Positions 51,233 to 60,085 of a DNA stretch of 64,000 nucleotides are shown piece after piece. The stretch's first letter is position 1; every line of letters begins with the position of its first letter. The DNA lies in contig NZ_NEVM01000005.1 of NCBI RefSeq assembly GCF_002261225.1, positions 2,542,001 to 2,606,000 of the forward strand, written 5' to 3'. A program made the translations under genes and the position numbers. The notes beneath the pieces were generated by a model. The model made no database searches and was not told where the DNA came from. It saw nothing but the letters and a program-made list of their open reading frames with translations. Source of the DNA: Bordetella genomosp. 10. Lineage in GTDB: Bacteria > Pseudomonadota > Gammaproteobacteria > Burkholderiales > Burkholderiaceae_B.

Positions 51233-52177
51233 TCAGCCCTGGCGCGGCTGCCGCACCACCATGACGTCGCAGGGCGCCCGCTCCAGCAAGGCGTCGGCCA
51301 CGCTGCCCAGGAGCACGCCGGCCAGTCCGCCCGTCCCATGCGTGCCGGCCACCAGCAGGCTGGCCTGCGTTTGCCGCGCGTAGTCGACCACCACGCGCTC
51401 GGGCCGGCCGGCGGCCACCTGGATGCGGGGCAGCGGCTTGCCGTGCAGCTCCGGCGTGGCGTTCACGAAGTCGATCGCGTTCTCCTCGGCCATGCGCTGG
51501 AAGCCCTTGGCCGTCTCCGACGCCGGGGCCGTATCGCGCAGCGGGCCGCGCGGCAGCTCGAAGGCATGGAACAGGGTCAGGGCCCCGGACGGCAGCAAGG
51601 CCAGCGCGGCGCGCAAGGCCCAGCGCGATCCGGGTGAAAAATCCGTGGCGACCACGGCGTCCCGGTAAGGGGTCCGGGCGCGGCGCTTGACCACCAGCAC
51701 CGGCTGCGACGCCTCGCGCGCCAGCCTTTCCACGGTCGTGCCCAACAGCATGCGGCCCAGCGTCTCGTCGCGCGCCACGCCGGTCACGATGAGGGCGCAC
51801 TTCTCCTCGTCGGCCACCTGGCGCAGGCGCGCGGCCGGCTCGCCGGTGTACACCCGCACCGCCAGCCGCACGCCGTCGACCATGTTTTCCAGGTCGCGCA
51901 ACAGCCGGGCCTCGGCCTGCTCCTTCAAGCTCTCCAGGTCGACCGGGGCCGGCGCGCCCATGGGCAGCGAATACGGCGGCGACAGCACGTGCACCGCCAG
52001 CAGCGGCGCATCGAACTGGCGCGCCAGCAGGACGGCGCGATCCAGCGCGCGATCGCAGCGCCCGCTCAAGTCCGTCGCCAGGAGAATGGGGCCCATCGGC
52101 GCGCCGCCATGGGACTGGCCGAGCGTGCGACGCTCCCCGGGCGCCGCCGGCATCGAAGAACCAGACGAAGTTTGCAT
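51233..52177 (-). CDS. Universal stress protein, two Usp domains (copy 1)
   Basis: This 314-residue protein has two Usp folds in tandem. The first starts GPILLATDLSGRCDRALDRAVLLAR and ends with VARDETLGRMLLGTTVERLAREASQPVLVVK. The second starts YRDAVVATDFSPGSRWALRAAL and ends with GTHGTGGLAGVLLGSVADALLERAPCDVMVV. The G-rich GTxGxxG-type motifs suit ATP or AMP binding. The ATG at 52177 follows GGGAGA. A close paralogue lies directly upstream on the same strand. Confidence 0.93.
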   Translation of the reverse strand: MQTSSGSSMPAAPGERRTLGQSHGGAPMGPILLATDLSGRCDRALDRAVLLARQFDAPLLAVHVLSPPYSLPMGAPAPVDLESLKEQAEARLLRDLENMVDGVRLAVRVYTGEPAARLRQVADEEKCALIVTGVARDETLGRMLLGTTVERLAREASQPVLVVKRRARTPYRDAVVATDFSPGSRWALRAALALLPSGALTLFHAFELPRGPLRDTAPASETAKGFQRMAEENAIDFVNATPELHGKPLPRIQVAAGRPERVVVDYARQTQASLLVAGTHGTGGLAGVLLGSVADALLERAPCDVMVVRQPRQG

Positions 52178-52324
52178 GACCGTCTCCCTCCCCCTCCCCG
52201 CTGTGGACGGCGTCGCCGCTCTGCCGGCGGCCAGGCCCTGTCGATACTGCAAAGCGCCGCGCGCGCCCAGGCGATCGGACCGCTTGCGCCGCCGGCCCGG
52301 GCAAACCGGCCGCGGCGCTTCGGA

Positions 52325-53287
52325 TCACCTGGCGTCCGGCCCGGCGTCGCGCACCAGCAGCACGTCGCAGGGCAAGGCCTCCAGCAAGCGCTCGGCGACG
52401 CTGCCGACCATGGCGCCCATGATGCCCTTGATGCGCCGCGTGCCGGCCACCACCATTTCGCAACGCTCCGCGAACACGTAATCGGAAAGCAATGTTTCAG
52501 GTTCGCCATCCATGACCAGCGTGCGCGCCGGCACCCCGGCCGGCAAGCCAGGCGTGGCGGCCAGGAATTCCTCCATCTCCCTTTGCGCGTCGCGCCGGGC
52601 GTCGTCGCCCAGGCCTTCGGCCAGGCGGCGCATGCCGAAAGGCGTGTCGTAGGCGTGGAACAGCAGCAGGGACGTATTCGGGAACAGGGCCGCGGCCATC
52701 CGCAAGGCATGCCGCGACTCGGGCGAAAAATCGGTGGCGACCACGGCCTCGCGGTACACGCCGTGCGGACGGTTCTTGACCACCAGCACCGGCACGGACA
52801 CGTGCCGCACCAGCTTCTTGACCGTGGAGCCCAGCAGCAGCTTGCCCAGCGATTCGTCGCGGGCGATCCCCGTGACGATCAGGCTGCATCCGTGCCGCGT
52901 CGCCAGTTCGACGATGCGGTCGGAGACATCCCCGCTTTCCACATGGATATCGGCCGACAGGGCGGGATCGTCCAGGTCCAGTCCCAGGCGATAGCGCGCG
53001 AGTTCGCGATGATCCTCGCTGAAGCGGCGCCAGGACGGCGCCGACGGGCTGGCGGTGGTGGGCGCCGATTCGAGGACGTGCAGCGCGATCAGGGGCACGC
53101 CGCGCGTCTTGGCCAGCACCACGGCGCGGTCCAGCGCCCGGTCGCAGCGCGCGCTGAGGTCGGTGGCCAGCAGGATAGGACCATCCGGCGCTAGGCTGTC
53201 CGGGGCGGCCGATCCGGGGGCCGGGGCGGCGTCCACGGGGGAGGCCGGTGAGGAAGACGATGCCGAAAACTCCGTGGGCGCTGTCAT
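52325..53287 (-). CDS. Universal stress protein, two Usp domains (copy 2)
   Basis: This 320-residue paralogue of the next gene shares the opening GPILLATDLSARCDRALDRAVVLAK, IARDESLGKLLLGSTVKKLVRHVSVPVLVVKN, and ATDFSPESRHALRMAAALFP. The final motif GTRRIKGIMGAMVGSVAERLLEALPCDVLLV lacks the His and one Gly of copy 1 (GTHGTGGL), so nucleotide binding by its second domain may differ. The ATG at 53287 is preceded by GGAG at 6 bases. An acidic, Ser/Pro-rich lead of about 40 residues precedes the first domain. Confidence 0.93.
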   Translation of the reverse strand: MTAPTEFSASSSSPASPVDAAPAPGSAAPDSLAPDGPILLATDLSARCDRALDRAVVLAKTRGVPLIALHVLESAPTTASPSAPSWRRFSEDHRELARYRLGLDLDDPALSADIHVESGDVSDRIVELATRHGCSLIVTGIARDESLGKLLLGSTVKKLVRHVSVPVLVVKNRPHGVYREAVVATDFSPESRHALRMAAALFPNTSLLLFHAYDTPFGMRRLAEGLGDDARRDAQREMEEFLAATPGLPAGVPARTLVMDGEPETLLSDYVFAERCEMVVAGTRRIKGIMGAMVGSVAERLLEALPCDVLLVRDAGPDAR

Positions 53288-53399
53288 GACGTGCTCCAGG
53301 ATGCTTTGCAACGATTATCACACTGCCCGTGGCCGCTTGGGCGCCACGGGGACGGCTTTGCTGGCAAACCCTTAGGTTTTCAGGGCCCGCCCCGGCGCG

Positions 53400-54599
53400 T
53401 CACGCCGCGTCGGTGTCCAGGGCCTCGATATCGCCGCGCCGCAGGCGCAGCAAGACCAGCCCCGGCAAGGCGATCAGCACCGTGACCAGGAAAAAGCCCG
53501 GCCAACCCAGTTTACCGACGAGCACCGGCGTCAGGGGCCCGGCCAGGTAGGTTCGTCCCACCGCCGACAGGGCCGACAGCAGCGCGAACTGCGTGGCGGA
53601 GAACTCCTGCTTGCACAGCGCCATCAGCAAGGCCACGAAGGCGGCCGTCCCCATGCCGCCGCACAGGTTCTCGAAACCGACCGCCGCCGCCATGGTGTAA
53701 AGATGATGGGGGCTGACCGCGACAATCCAATACCCGAGATTCGAAACCGCCTGCAGCACGCCGAACAACATCAGCGAACGGTACAGCCCGACGCGCGCCA
53801 GCAGCGCGCCGCCGGCCAGCGTCCCGACGATGGTGGAGGCCAGGCCCAGGACCTTGTTGACCGTGCCCACTTCGGTGGGCGAGAACCCGGCGCCGCGCAG
53901 CAGGAACGTGGTGGACAGCGCCCCGGCGAAGGCGTCGCCCAGCTTGTAGAGGACGATCAGCAGCAGCACCGTCAGGGCGCCGTGCCGGCCGAAGAATTCC
54001 TGCAGGGGCTCGGTCACGGCCTCGGAGAGCGAGCGGGGCGGCGGCGCGGGGTGTTCGGGCTCCGGGCCCCATAGCGTGCCGATCACGCAAAGCAGCATCA
54101 AGACGCCCATCAGCACATAGGTGGCGCGCCAGCCCAGCCAACTGTCCGCCAGGATCAGCGCCAGGCCGCCGGACACCAGCATGGCGATGCGATAGCCCAG
54201 CACCTTGACGGCCGCGCCGGCGCCGCGTTCCTCCTTGTGCAGCACGTCGGTGCTGTAGGCGTCGAAGGCGATGTCCTGGGTCGCCGAGAGAAAGGCCACC
54301 GCCACCGCCAGCAGCGCCAGCGGCAGCAGGTGGCTGCCCGGCGACAGCAGCGCCATGCCGGCGATGCCCAGCCCCAGCAACGCCTGGGTCAGCGCCATCC
54401 AGCCGCGGCGGCGGCCCAGGAAAGGCGGCACGTAGCGGTCGACCAGCGGCGCCCAGAGGAATTTCAGGGTGTAGGCCGTGCCCACGAGCGTCAGGAAACC
54501 GATGTCCTGCAGCGATACGCCCTCGACCGTGGCCCAGGCCTGCAAGGTGCCGCCGGTCAGGGCGAGCGGCAACCCGCTGGAAAAACCGAGCACCAGCAA
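53400..54599 (-). CDS. ampG: AmpG-like muropeptide MFS permease
   Basis: AmpG imports anhydro-muropeptides for murein recycling and feeds beta-lactamase induction. This polytopic protein opens LLVLGFSSGLPLALTGGTLQAWATVEGVSLQDIGFLTLVGTAYTLKFLWAPLVDRYVPP, which is diagnostic for AmpG. From the first conventional start (TTG at 54599) it has 399 residues, but that start sits inside TM1 and has no ribosome binding site. The open frame continues upstream as SVVANIYTSRRVAP and then into AGGGAG, with ATT at 54644 at correct spacing. The true start may be that ATT (414 residues). The frame upstream is closed by the metW stop. Confidence 0.88.
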   Translation of the reverse strand: MLVLGFSSGLPLALTGGTLQAWATVEGVSLQDIGFLTLVGTAYTLKFLWAPLVDRYVPPFLGRRRGWMALTQALLGLGIAGMALLSPGSHLLPLALLAVAVAFLSATQDIAFDAYSTDVLHKEERGAGAAVKVLGYRIAMLVSGGLALILADSWLGWRATYVLMGVLMLLCVIGTLWGPEPEHPAPPPRSLSEAVTEPLQEFFGRHGALTVLLLIVLYKLGDAFAGALSTTFLLRGAGFSPTEVGTVNKVLGLASTIVGTLAGGALLARVGLYRSLMLFGVLQAVSNLGYWIVAVSPHHLYTMAAAVGFENLCGGMGTAAFVALLMALCKQEFSATQFALLSALSAVGRTYLAGPLTPVLVGKLGWPGFFLVTVLIALPGLVLLRLRRGDIEALDTDAA

Positions 54600-54674
54600 A
54601 GGGGCGACGCGGCGGCTGGTGTAGATGTTGGCGACGACGGAAATATCGGAACTCCCTGACCCGGCCGCGCGGGC

Positions 54675-55289
54675 TCAGCCGGCGGCGAAACGATAGAGCG
54701 CCAGGGTACTACGCCAGCCGGGCAGCAGGCGCACCTCGCGGTCGTGGTTGAAGGTGGCGCGTTCTAGTATGCGCAGGCCCAGTTGACGCGCCAGGCTCTC
54801 GAAATCGCGCAGCGTGCACAAGTGGATGTTGGGCGTGTTGTACCAGGCGTAGGGCATCTGTCCCGTGACCGGCATGCGCCCCCGCAGGATAGCCCAGCCG
54901 TGCGGCCAGTAGCCGAAGTTGGGGAAGGACACCACGCCGTAGCGCGCCACGCGCGCCATTTCCCGCAGGATGTGCTCGGTGTGGCGCATGGACTGCAGCG
55001 TCTGCGACAGCACCACGGTGTCGAACTGCCCCGCGTCGAAGAGCGCCAGCCCTTCCTCCAGGTTCTGCTGGATGACGTTGACCCCGCGCCGCACGCAGGC
55101 GATGACGGAATGGTCGTCGATTTCCACGCCGGCGCCGTTGACCTGGCGTTCGTCCCGCAGGTGCGCCAGCAATTCGCCGTCGCCGCAGCCCAGGTCCAGC
55201 ACGCGCGATCCCGGCTCGATCCAGCTCGCGATGCGCGCCAGGTCGTTGCGCAACTCGCCGTGTCCCGGGGACAAGGAAGATCCATCCAT
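54675..55289 (-). CDS. metW: Methionine biosynthesis protein MetW
   Basis: MetW is a SAM-dependent-methyltransferase-fold protein that stands next to metX in many proteobacteria and is thought to assist MetX. The 204-residue protein has the nucleotide motif VLDLGCGDGELLAHL and the later block VVLSQTLQSMRHTEHILREMARVARYGVVSFPNFGYW. The ATG at 55289 overlaps the metX stop (TGATG) and has GAGGAG upstream, so the two are translationally coupled. Confidence 0.94.
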   Translation of the reverse strand: MDGSSLSPGHGELRNDLARIASWIEPGSRVLDLGCGDGELLAHLRDERQVNGAGVEIDDHSVIACVRRGVNVIQQNLEEGLALFDAGQFDTVVLSQTLQSMRHTEHILREMARVARYGVVSFPNFGYWPHGWAILRGRMPVTGQMPYAWYNTPNIHLCTLRDFESLARQLGLRILERATFNHDREVRLLPGWRSTLALYRFAAG

Positions 55290-56629
55290 CACCGCTCTCC
55301 TCCCGGCGCCGCCGCGCCCACGGCCGGGAGCGCGGCGGCGCGCTCCGGCAGCCCCAGTTCGCGGGCGATGCGGTCGTAGTAGGCCCGCACCACCGCGTGA
55401 TACCGCTCGTCGTCCAGCAGGAAGGCGTCGTGACCGTGCGGCGCGTCGATTTCCGCGTAGGTCACCGGCCGGCCGTTCTTCAGCAGCGCGCGCACGATCT
55501 CGCGCGAGCATTCCGGCGGGAAGCGCCAATCGGTTGAGAAGGACACCAGCAGGAAGCCGGACCGCGCCGGCGAAAGCGCCCGCGCCAGGTCGCCGCCATG
55601 CGTGCGGGCGGGATCGAAATAGTCCAGGGCGCGCGTGATCAGCAAATAGGTGTTCGCGTCAAAATAGCGCGAAAACTTTTCGCCTTGATAGCGCAGGTAG
55701 GACTCGACCTCGAACTCGACGTCGTAGCCGTAGCGGTATGCGCCATCCGCGCCGGGCGCGCGCTGGTTGCGGCCGAACTTCTCGGCCATGTCGTCCTGCG
55801 ACAGATAGGTGATATGGCCGATCATGCGGGCCACCGACAGGCCGCGTCCCGGCACCGTGCCGTGCGCGTAATAGTCGCCGCCGTGGAAATCCGGATCGGT
55901 GATGATGGCGCGCCGCGCCACTTCATTGAAGGCGATGTTCTGCGCCGACAGGCGCGGCGTGCTGGCGATGACCACGCAGTGCGCCACCCGCTCGGGGCAG
56001 ACGGTGGCCCAGCCCAGGGCCTGCATGCCGCCCAGCGAGCCGCCCATCACCGCGGCGAAGCGCTGGATGCCGAAATGATCGGCGACGCGCGCCTGCGCAT
56101 GCACCCAGTCTTCCACGGTCAGGACCGGAAAGGCCGCGCCCCAGGGGGCGCCGGTATCGGGATTGATCGAGGCGGGCCCGGTGGAACCGAAGCAGGAGCC
56201 CAGGTTGTTGACGCCGATGACGAAAAAGCGGTCGGTGTCCACCGGCTTGCCGGGGCCCACCATGTTGTCCCACCAGCCGATGTCCTTGGGATTCGCGCTA
56301 TTGATGCCCGCGACGTGATGCGAGGCATTCAGCGCATGGCAGATCAACACGGCATTGGTGCGCGCGGCGTTCAGCGTGCCATAGGTCTCGACCGCCAGCT
56401 CGTAGCGCGCCAGGGATTGCCCGCTGGCCAGCGGCAAGGGGGTGTCGAACGCCAGGAACACCGGCGCGACGTGGCCGACGGAACCGGGTGAAACCGGCGG
56501 CGCGGACGCGGCGCCGGAAAGGGGGGAACTGGAAACGGCGGGGTCGGCGGCGATCTGGGCGCCGGCCTGCGCCGGGTTGGCGTCGGGCGTTGCGGCGCCG
56601 ACAGCCGGATGCGGGATGGTTGCAGTCAT
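55289..56629 (-). CDS. metX: Homoserine O-acyltransferase MetX
   Basis: MetX activates homoserine for methionine synthesis by O-acylation. The alpha/beta-hydrolase core has the nucleophile elbow GGSLGGMQ, the Asp region [10 protein letters not shown] and the catalytic His in [12 protein letters not shown]. Whether the donor is acetyl-CoA or succinyl-CoA cannot be told safely; betaproteobacterial MetX enzymes include succinyl-transferases. At 446 residues it has an N-terminal Ala/Pro-rich extension of about 55. The ATG lies just after a SAM-II riboswitch, so translation is expected to fall when SAM is abundant. It is followed by metW and ampG. Confidence 0.95.
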   Translation of the reverse strand: MTATIPHPAVGAATPDANPAQAGAQIAADPAVSSSPLSGAASAPPVSPGSVGHVAPVFLAFDTPLPLASGQSLARYELAVETYGTLNAARTNAVLICHALNASHHVAGINSANPKDIGWWDNMVGPGKPVDTDRFFVIGVNNLGSCFGSTGPASINPDTGAPWGAAFPVLTVEDWVHAQARVADHFGIQRFAAVMGGSLGGMQALGWATVCPERVAHCVVIASTPRLSAQNIAFNEVARRAIITDPDFHGGDYYAHGTVPGRGLSVARMIGHITYLSQDDMAEKFGRNQRAPGADGAYRYGYDVEFEVESYLRYQGEKFSRYFDANTYLLITRALDYFDPARTHGGDLARALSPARSGFLLVSFSTDWRFPPECSREIVRALLKNGRPVTYAEIDAPHGHDAFLLDDERYHAVVRAYYDRIARELGLPERAAALPAVGAAAPGGER

Positions 56630-56633
56630 GCAG

Positions 56634-56690
56634 ACCTCTTTAGCTGGATTTATGAGGCGCCCGCAAGCGGATCAGGCAAATCGGCGCCGA
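56634..56690 (-). promoter_or_regulatory. SAM-II riboswitch controlling metX
   Basis: Read on the minus strand the element has P1 GGCGCC / GGCGCC, a loop beginning GAUUU, and the 3' block AUAAAUCCAGCUAAAGAGG. These match the SAM-II consensus in order and spacing (GAUUU in loop 1, then AUAAAnnnAGCUAAAnAGG). A CC pair in loop 1 can pair with the GG of AGAGG, forming the pseudoknot that hides the ribosome binding site. AGAGG stands 6 bases before the metX ATG, so the expected mechanism is SAM-dependent block of translation initiation. A weak -10 (TAGAAT at 56711-56706) lies just upstream. Confidence 0.9.
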
Positions 56691-56930
56691 ACGAATTGAT
56701 CAGGGATTCTAACACCAGGGCCATGGGCACGGGCCGCCCCGCGCAAGCGTGATTCGCCTGCCCGCGCGAATCGCGCCATGAACCGCGCCTGGATCAATGC
56801 TGGCCGCGGACCTGGAAACGCGGCAAGATGGCCGGCATGGCGCCGATCGAAGGCCTCGGCGCCATGCCGCTGCCGGCGCTCGCGTCCCGCCAGGGCCGGA
56901 TACCGATCACACACCTACACGGTTAACGTC

Positions 56931-57287
56931 ATGACCAGACGCGCATTGTCGATCCGGGAGCGCGCCTGCCTGCAGTGGGCGGCGCTGGGCAAGTCCAGCC
57001 GCGAAATCGGCCCCTTGCTCGGCATCCGCGAAAGAACCGTCAATTTCCACCTGCAGAACGCCTGCCGCAAGCTGTCGGCCCGCAACCGGCGCGCGGCGGC
57101 GGTCACCGCGCTGGCCATGGGCCTGCTGGACCTCGGCCCGCACGGCCCGCACGGGCCGCAGGGCCCACGGCCGGCGGAAGACGCCGCCGGGCGCGGTCTC
57201 ACTGGCGAAAGCGCAGCGAATGGACGAAGGTTTCCGCCTCGGCCGGTGGCAGCTTGTCCGCCGGTCCGGTTGCCACCGCCTCGATAA
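56931..57287 (+). CDS. LuxR-type HTH protein without a sensor domain
   Basis: This 118-residue protein begins directly with an HTH of the autoinducer-LuxR kind (LSIRERACLQWAALGKSSREIGPLLGIRERTVNFHLQNACRKLSARNRRAAAVTALAMGLLDL). No autoinducer-binding domain precedes it: the open frame upstream encodes nothing like one. The C-terminal 45 residues are Gly/Pro/His/Arg-rich, starting with a GPHGPHGPQGP run. The last 89 bases overlap the convergent lipoprotein gene, so the true end of useful coding may be earlier. It is divergent from metX. Confidence 0.7.
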   Translation: MTRRALSIRERACLQWAALGKSSREIGPLLGIRERTVNFHLQNACRKLSARNRRAAAVTALAMGLLDLGPHGPHGPQGPRPAEDAAGRGLTGESAANGRRFPPRPVAACPPVRLPPPR

Positions 57288-57762
57288 GCAGGTCCCCCCG
57301 CACCCATACCCGCGCCAGCAGCAGGACGGGCTTGCCGCCTGCCTCGCCCCGCACCGAGATATCCGAGCCGGCGGGCGGCAGATCGGCCGGCGGCTCCGCC
57401 TTCAGGTTGCGGTACAGGGCGCGCACGAGCGCCTTGGCCAGCGCCTCCCGGCGCGCGTCGGGCAGCCCGGCCAGCGAAGCATGGCCGACGGCGAAGACCG
57501 CCTGGTCGACCCGCGCCGCCTCCAGCGTATAGGCCAGGGAAGCGCCGTCCAGGGCGATATCGCGGCTTTCCTTCCGCATCCGCGCCGGAAAGGCGGCCCG
57601 GGCGGCGCCGTCGGCCACCTCCAGTTCGCGCCAATCGTAGGTCGGGCTACAGGCGCTCAGCACGGCCGCCAACATGCCCGCCAGCGCCATGGCCGGCAGG
57701 ATGCCGGCCCGGAACGGGCGTCGGGCGAAGCTCAGCGATGGAAGGGCGGGCCAGGGGATCAT
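57199..57762 (-). CDS. Hypothetical lipoprotein
   Basis: This 187-residue protein has a signal peptide and lipobox (LSAC) at about residues 37-40, then SPTYDWRELEVADGAARAAFPARM. The mature part looks like a small alpha/beta domain that might resemble periplasmic proteins of unknown function. I know no name for it. The ATG at 57762 precedes a plausible signal sequence; the longer open frame upstream is not protein-like. It converges on and overlaps the LuxR-like gene by 89 bases. Confidence 0.75.
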   Translation of the reverse strand: MIPWPALPSLSFARRPFRAGILPAMALAGMLAAVLSACSPTYDWRELEVADGAARAAFPARMRKESRDIALDGASLAYTLEAARVDQAVFAVGHASLAGLPDARREALAKALVRALYRNLKAEPPADLPPAGSDISVRGEAGGKPVLLLARVWVRGDLLIEAVATGPADKLPPAEAETFVHSLRFRQ

Positions 57763-58004
57763 GGCGGGTCGGCGGGGAAAGCACCGATAATACGCCAGCG
57801 TCGCGGCCCGGAAGATCGCCGTGGCGGCCGCCAGGATGCGCGGCGCCGCCCTGCGCGCGAAGGCGCGATTTCCGGGGGAAGCGGACCTCGGGAACGCGAC
57901 GCCGGCGGCCGGGATTGTCCCCGGGCGATGCAGGTTACTCCGCGCCCACCCCGGGATAGCCCGTAAAATCTCCATCCTTATCGCCTATTTTCATAAAGCG
58001 CGCC

Positions 58005-59582
58005 GTGACCGACCTATCCTCCCTTCGCCTCGCTCGCCTGCGAGACCATCGTGAACTCCTGGGCCTCACCTTGCGCGGCATCGAAAAAGAGGGGCTGCGC
58101 GTGGATGCGCAAGGCCGCCTGGCGCGCACGCCCCATCCGGCGCTGCTGGGCTCCGCGCTCACCAACGAACACATCACCACCGACTATTCGGAATCCCTGC
58201 TGGAGCTGATCACCGGCACCCGCAACGACGTCCCCGGCCTCATCGGCGAACTCGAGGACACGCATCGCTACGTCTATGCCTGTCTGGGCGACGAGGTCAT
58301 CTGGAACCAGTCCATGCCGGCGGAACTGCCGCCGGAGGCCGACATCCCCATCGCCTGGTACGGCGCCTCCAACACCGGGACCCTGAAGCACGTCTACCGC
58401 CGGGGCCTGGCGGAACGCTACGGCAAGACCATGCAATGCATCGCCGGCGTGCACTACAACTTCTCGCTGGACGACCGCCTGTGGGAAGTGCTGGAGCAGC
58501 CCGGCGCCAGCGACCAGGCGCGCCGCTCCGCCGGCTATATCGGCCTCATCCGCAACTTCACGCGCTACTCCTGGCTGCTGATGTATCTGTTCGGCGCCGC
58601 GCCGGCGCTATCGCGCGATTTCCTGCGCGGCCGCGAACATCCGCTGAAGGCCTTCGATGCGCAGACCCTGTACCTGCCTTACGCCACCAGCCTGCGCATG
58701 AGCGACCTGGGCTACCAGAACAAGGCGCAGTCGCAGCTCAAGCTCTGCTACAACGACCTGTCCACCTTCCTGGACCGCCTGCACGCCGCGGTGACGCAGC
58801 CCTGGGAACCCTATCGCCGCATCGGCACCCACCGCGACGGCCAGTGGATCCAGCTCAACACCAACATCCTCCAGATCGAAAACGAGTACTACTCCAGCAT
58901 CCGTCCCAAGCGCGCCACGCGCCGCGGCGAACGCCCGCTCACGGCGCTGGCCGAACGCGGCGTGCAGTACGTGGAAGTGCGCTGCCTGGACATAGACCCC
59001 TACGCGCCCGTCGGCATCTCCGCGGCCACCAGCCGTTTCGTCGACGCCTTCCTGCTCTTCTGCGCCGCCAGCGAAAGCCCCTACTTCCCCGTCAACGGCT
59101 TCTGCCAGCACAGCGCCGACAATTTCGGCGTGGTGGTGACCGAAGGCCGCCGGCCGGGGCTGCAACTGAGCCGCGAAGGCACGCCCCTCGCGCTGGACGA
59201 CTGGGGCCGCGAGCTGCTGGACCGCATCGCGCCCTACGCCGAACTGCTGGACGAGACCTACGGCGGCGACGCCTACCGGCAAGCGGTGGCGGCCCAAACC
59301 GAAAAAATGGCCCACCCCGACTCGACGCCGTCCGCGCGCCTGCTGGACGACATGCGCGGCGCCGGCGCGTCCTTCCACGAATTCACGCTGGCGCAAAGCC
59401 AGGCGCACGCACAGGCGCTACGGGCGACGCCCTTGCCCGCCGAGAAAATGGCGCAGTACCACGAATGGGCGCGCGCCTCCGCGGCGGAACAGCAGGCCAT
59501 CGAGGCGGCCGACGACGTCGATTTCGATACCTATCTGGCGCGCTATATGGAAGCCGTGCAGGCGCCGCTGCCGCGCGCGTGA
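58005..59582 (+). CDS. gshA: Glutamate-cysteine ligase
   Basis: GshA makes gamma-glutamylcysteine, the first step of glutathione synthesis. The 525-residue protein is of the proteobacterial type, with LRGIEKEGLRVDAQGRLARTPHP at the start (catalytic Glu-rich motif) and GVQYVEVRCLDIDPYAPVGIS late in the core. A GTG at 58005 is used; no ATG gives the family N-terminus. It is transcribed alone. gshB is not in the window. Confidence 0.96.
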   Translation: MTDLSSLRLARLRDHRELLGLTLRGIEKEGLRVDAQGRLARTPHPALLGSALTNEHITTDYSESLLELITGTRNDVPGLIGELEDTHRYVYACLGDEVIWNQSMPAELPPEADIPIAWYGASNTGTLKHVYRRGLAERYGKTMQCIAGVHYNFSLDDRLWEVLEQPGASDQARRSAGYIGLIRNFTRYSWLLMYLFGAAPALSRDFLRGREHPLKAFDAQTLYLPYATSLRMSDLGYQNKAQSQLKLCYNDLSTFLDRLHAAVTQPWEPYRRIGTHRDGQWIQLNTNILQIENEYYSSIRPKRATRRGERPLTALAERGVQYVEVRCLDIDPYAPVGISAATSRFVDAFLLFCAASESPYFPVNGFCQHSADNFGVVVTEGRRPGLQLSREGTPLALDDWGRELLDRIAPYAELLDETYGGDAYRQAVAAQTEKMAHPDSTPSARLLDDMRGAGASFHEFTLAQSQAHAQALRATPLPAEKMAQYHEWARASAAEQQAIEAADDVDFDTYLARYMEAVQAPLPRA

Positions 59583-59597
59583 CCGACGGGGCGGCGT

Positions 59598-59939
59598 TCA
59601 ATCGGCCGCCAGGCGCGCGACCGCCTGTTCGCGCGTATCCGTCACGGTGAGGATCGCCAGGAAGCCGCTGACGTCGAATACCTCGCGCACGTGCGGCGAC
59701 ATGTCGCACAGCACCAGGGCCCCTTCCTGCTGCTTCAGGCGCTTGGCCAGCCCCAGCACCACGCGCAGGCCGGCGCTGGAAATGTAGTTCAGCCGGGACA
59801 TGTCCAGCACGACCTGCCGCTGCCGCCCGTCGACCAGGGAAATGAGTTCCGCCTCGATGGCGGCGGCGTTCGCGCTGTTGATCTGTCCTTCGGGAGAAAC
59901 GATGAGGATGGAGCCGATTCGGGCCGTGGTGAGACTCAT
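59598..59939 (-). CDS. STAS-domain anti-sigma factor antagonist
   Basis: This 113-residue single-domain protein resembles SpoIIAA/RsbV. It has the motif MSRLNYISSAGLRVVLGLAK around residues 50-70, in which the first Ser after YIS is the residue phosphorylated by the partner kinase. Unphosphorylated antagonist would bind and neutralise an anti-sigma or other regulator. The ATG at 59939 has AGGAG 10 bases upstream. It is divergent from an HATPase gene, and a PP2C phosphatase is encoded 2 kb away, so a partner-switching set is likely. Confidence 0.93.
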   Translation of the reverse strand: MSLTTARIGSILIVSPEGQINSANAAAIEAELISLVDGRQRQVVLDMSRLNYISSAGLRVVLGLAKRLKQQEGALVLCDMSPHVREVFDVSGFLAILTVTDTREQAVARLAAD

Positions 59940-60085
59940 GGGGAAATGCTCCTGTGTGGGCGCGCGCCGCAACGTTGCCGCCGGCCTGGATTCGACCCTG
60001 GCTCGCGCCGCTATCGCCGCCGCTCCAAAATTCCGTTATGTGGCAGAAGCTCATTCCTGGTTCACTCTCACGCCGACACGCCGCC

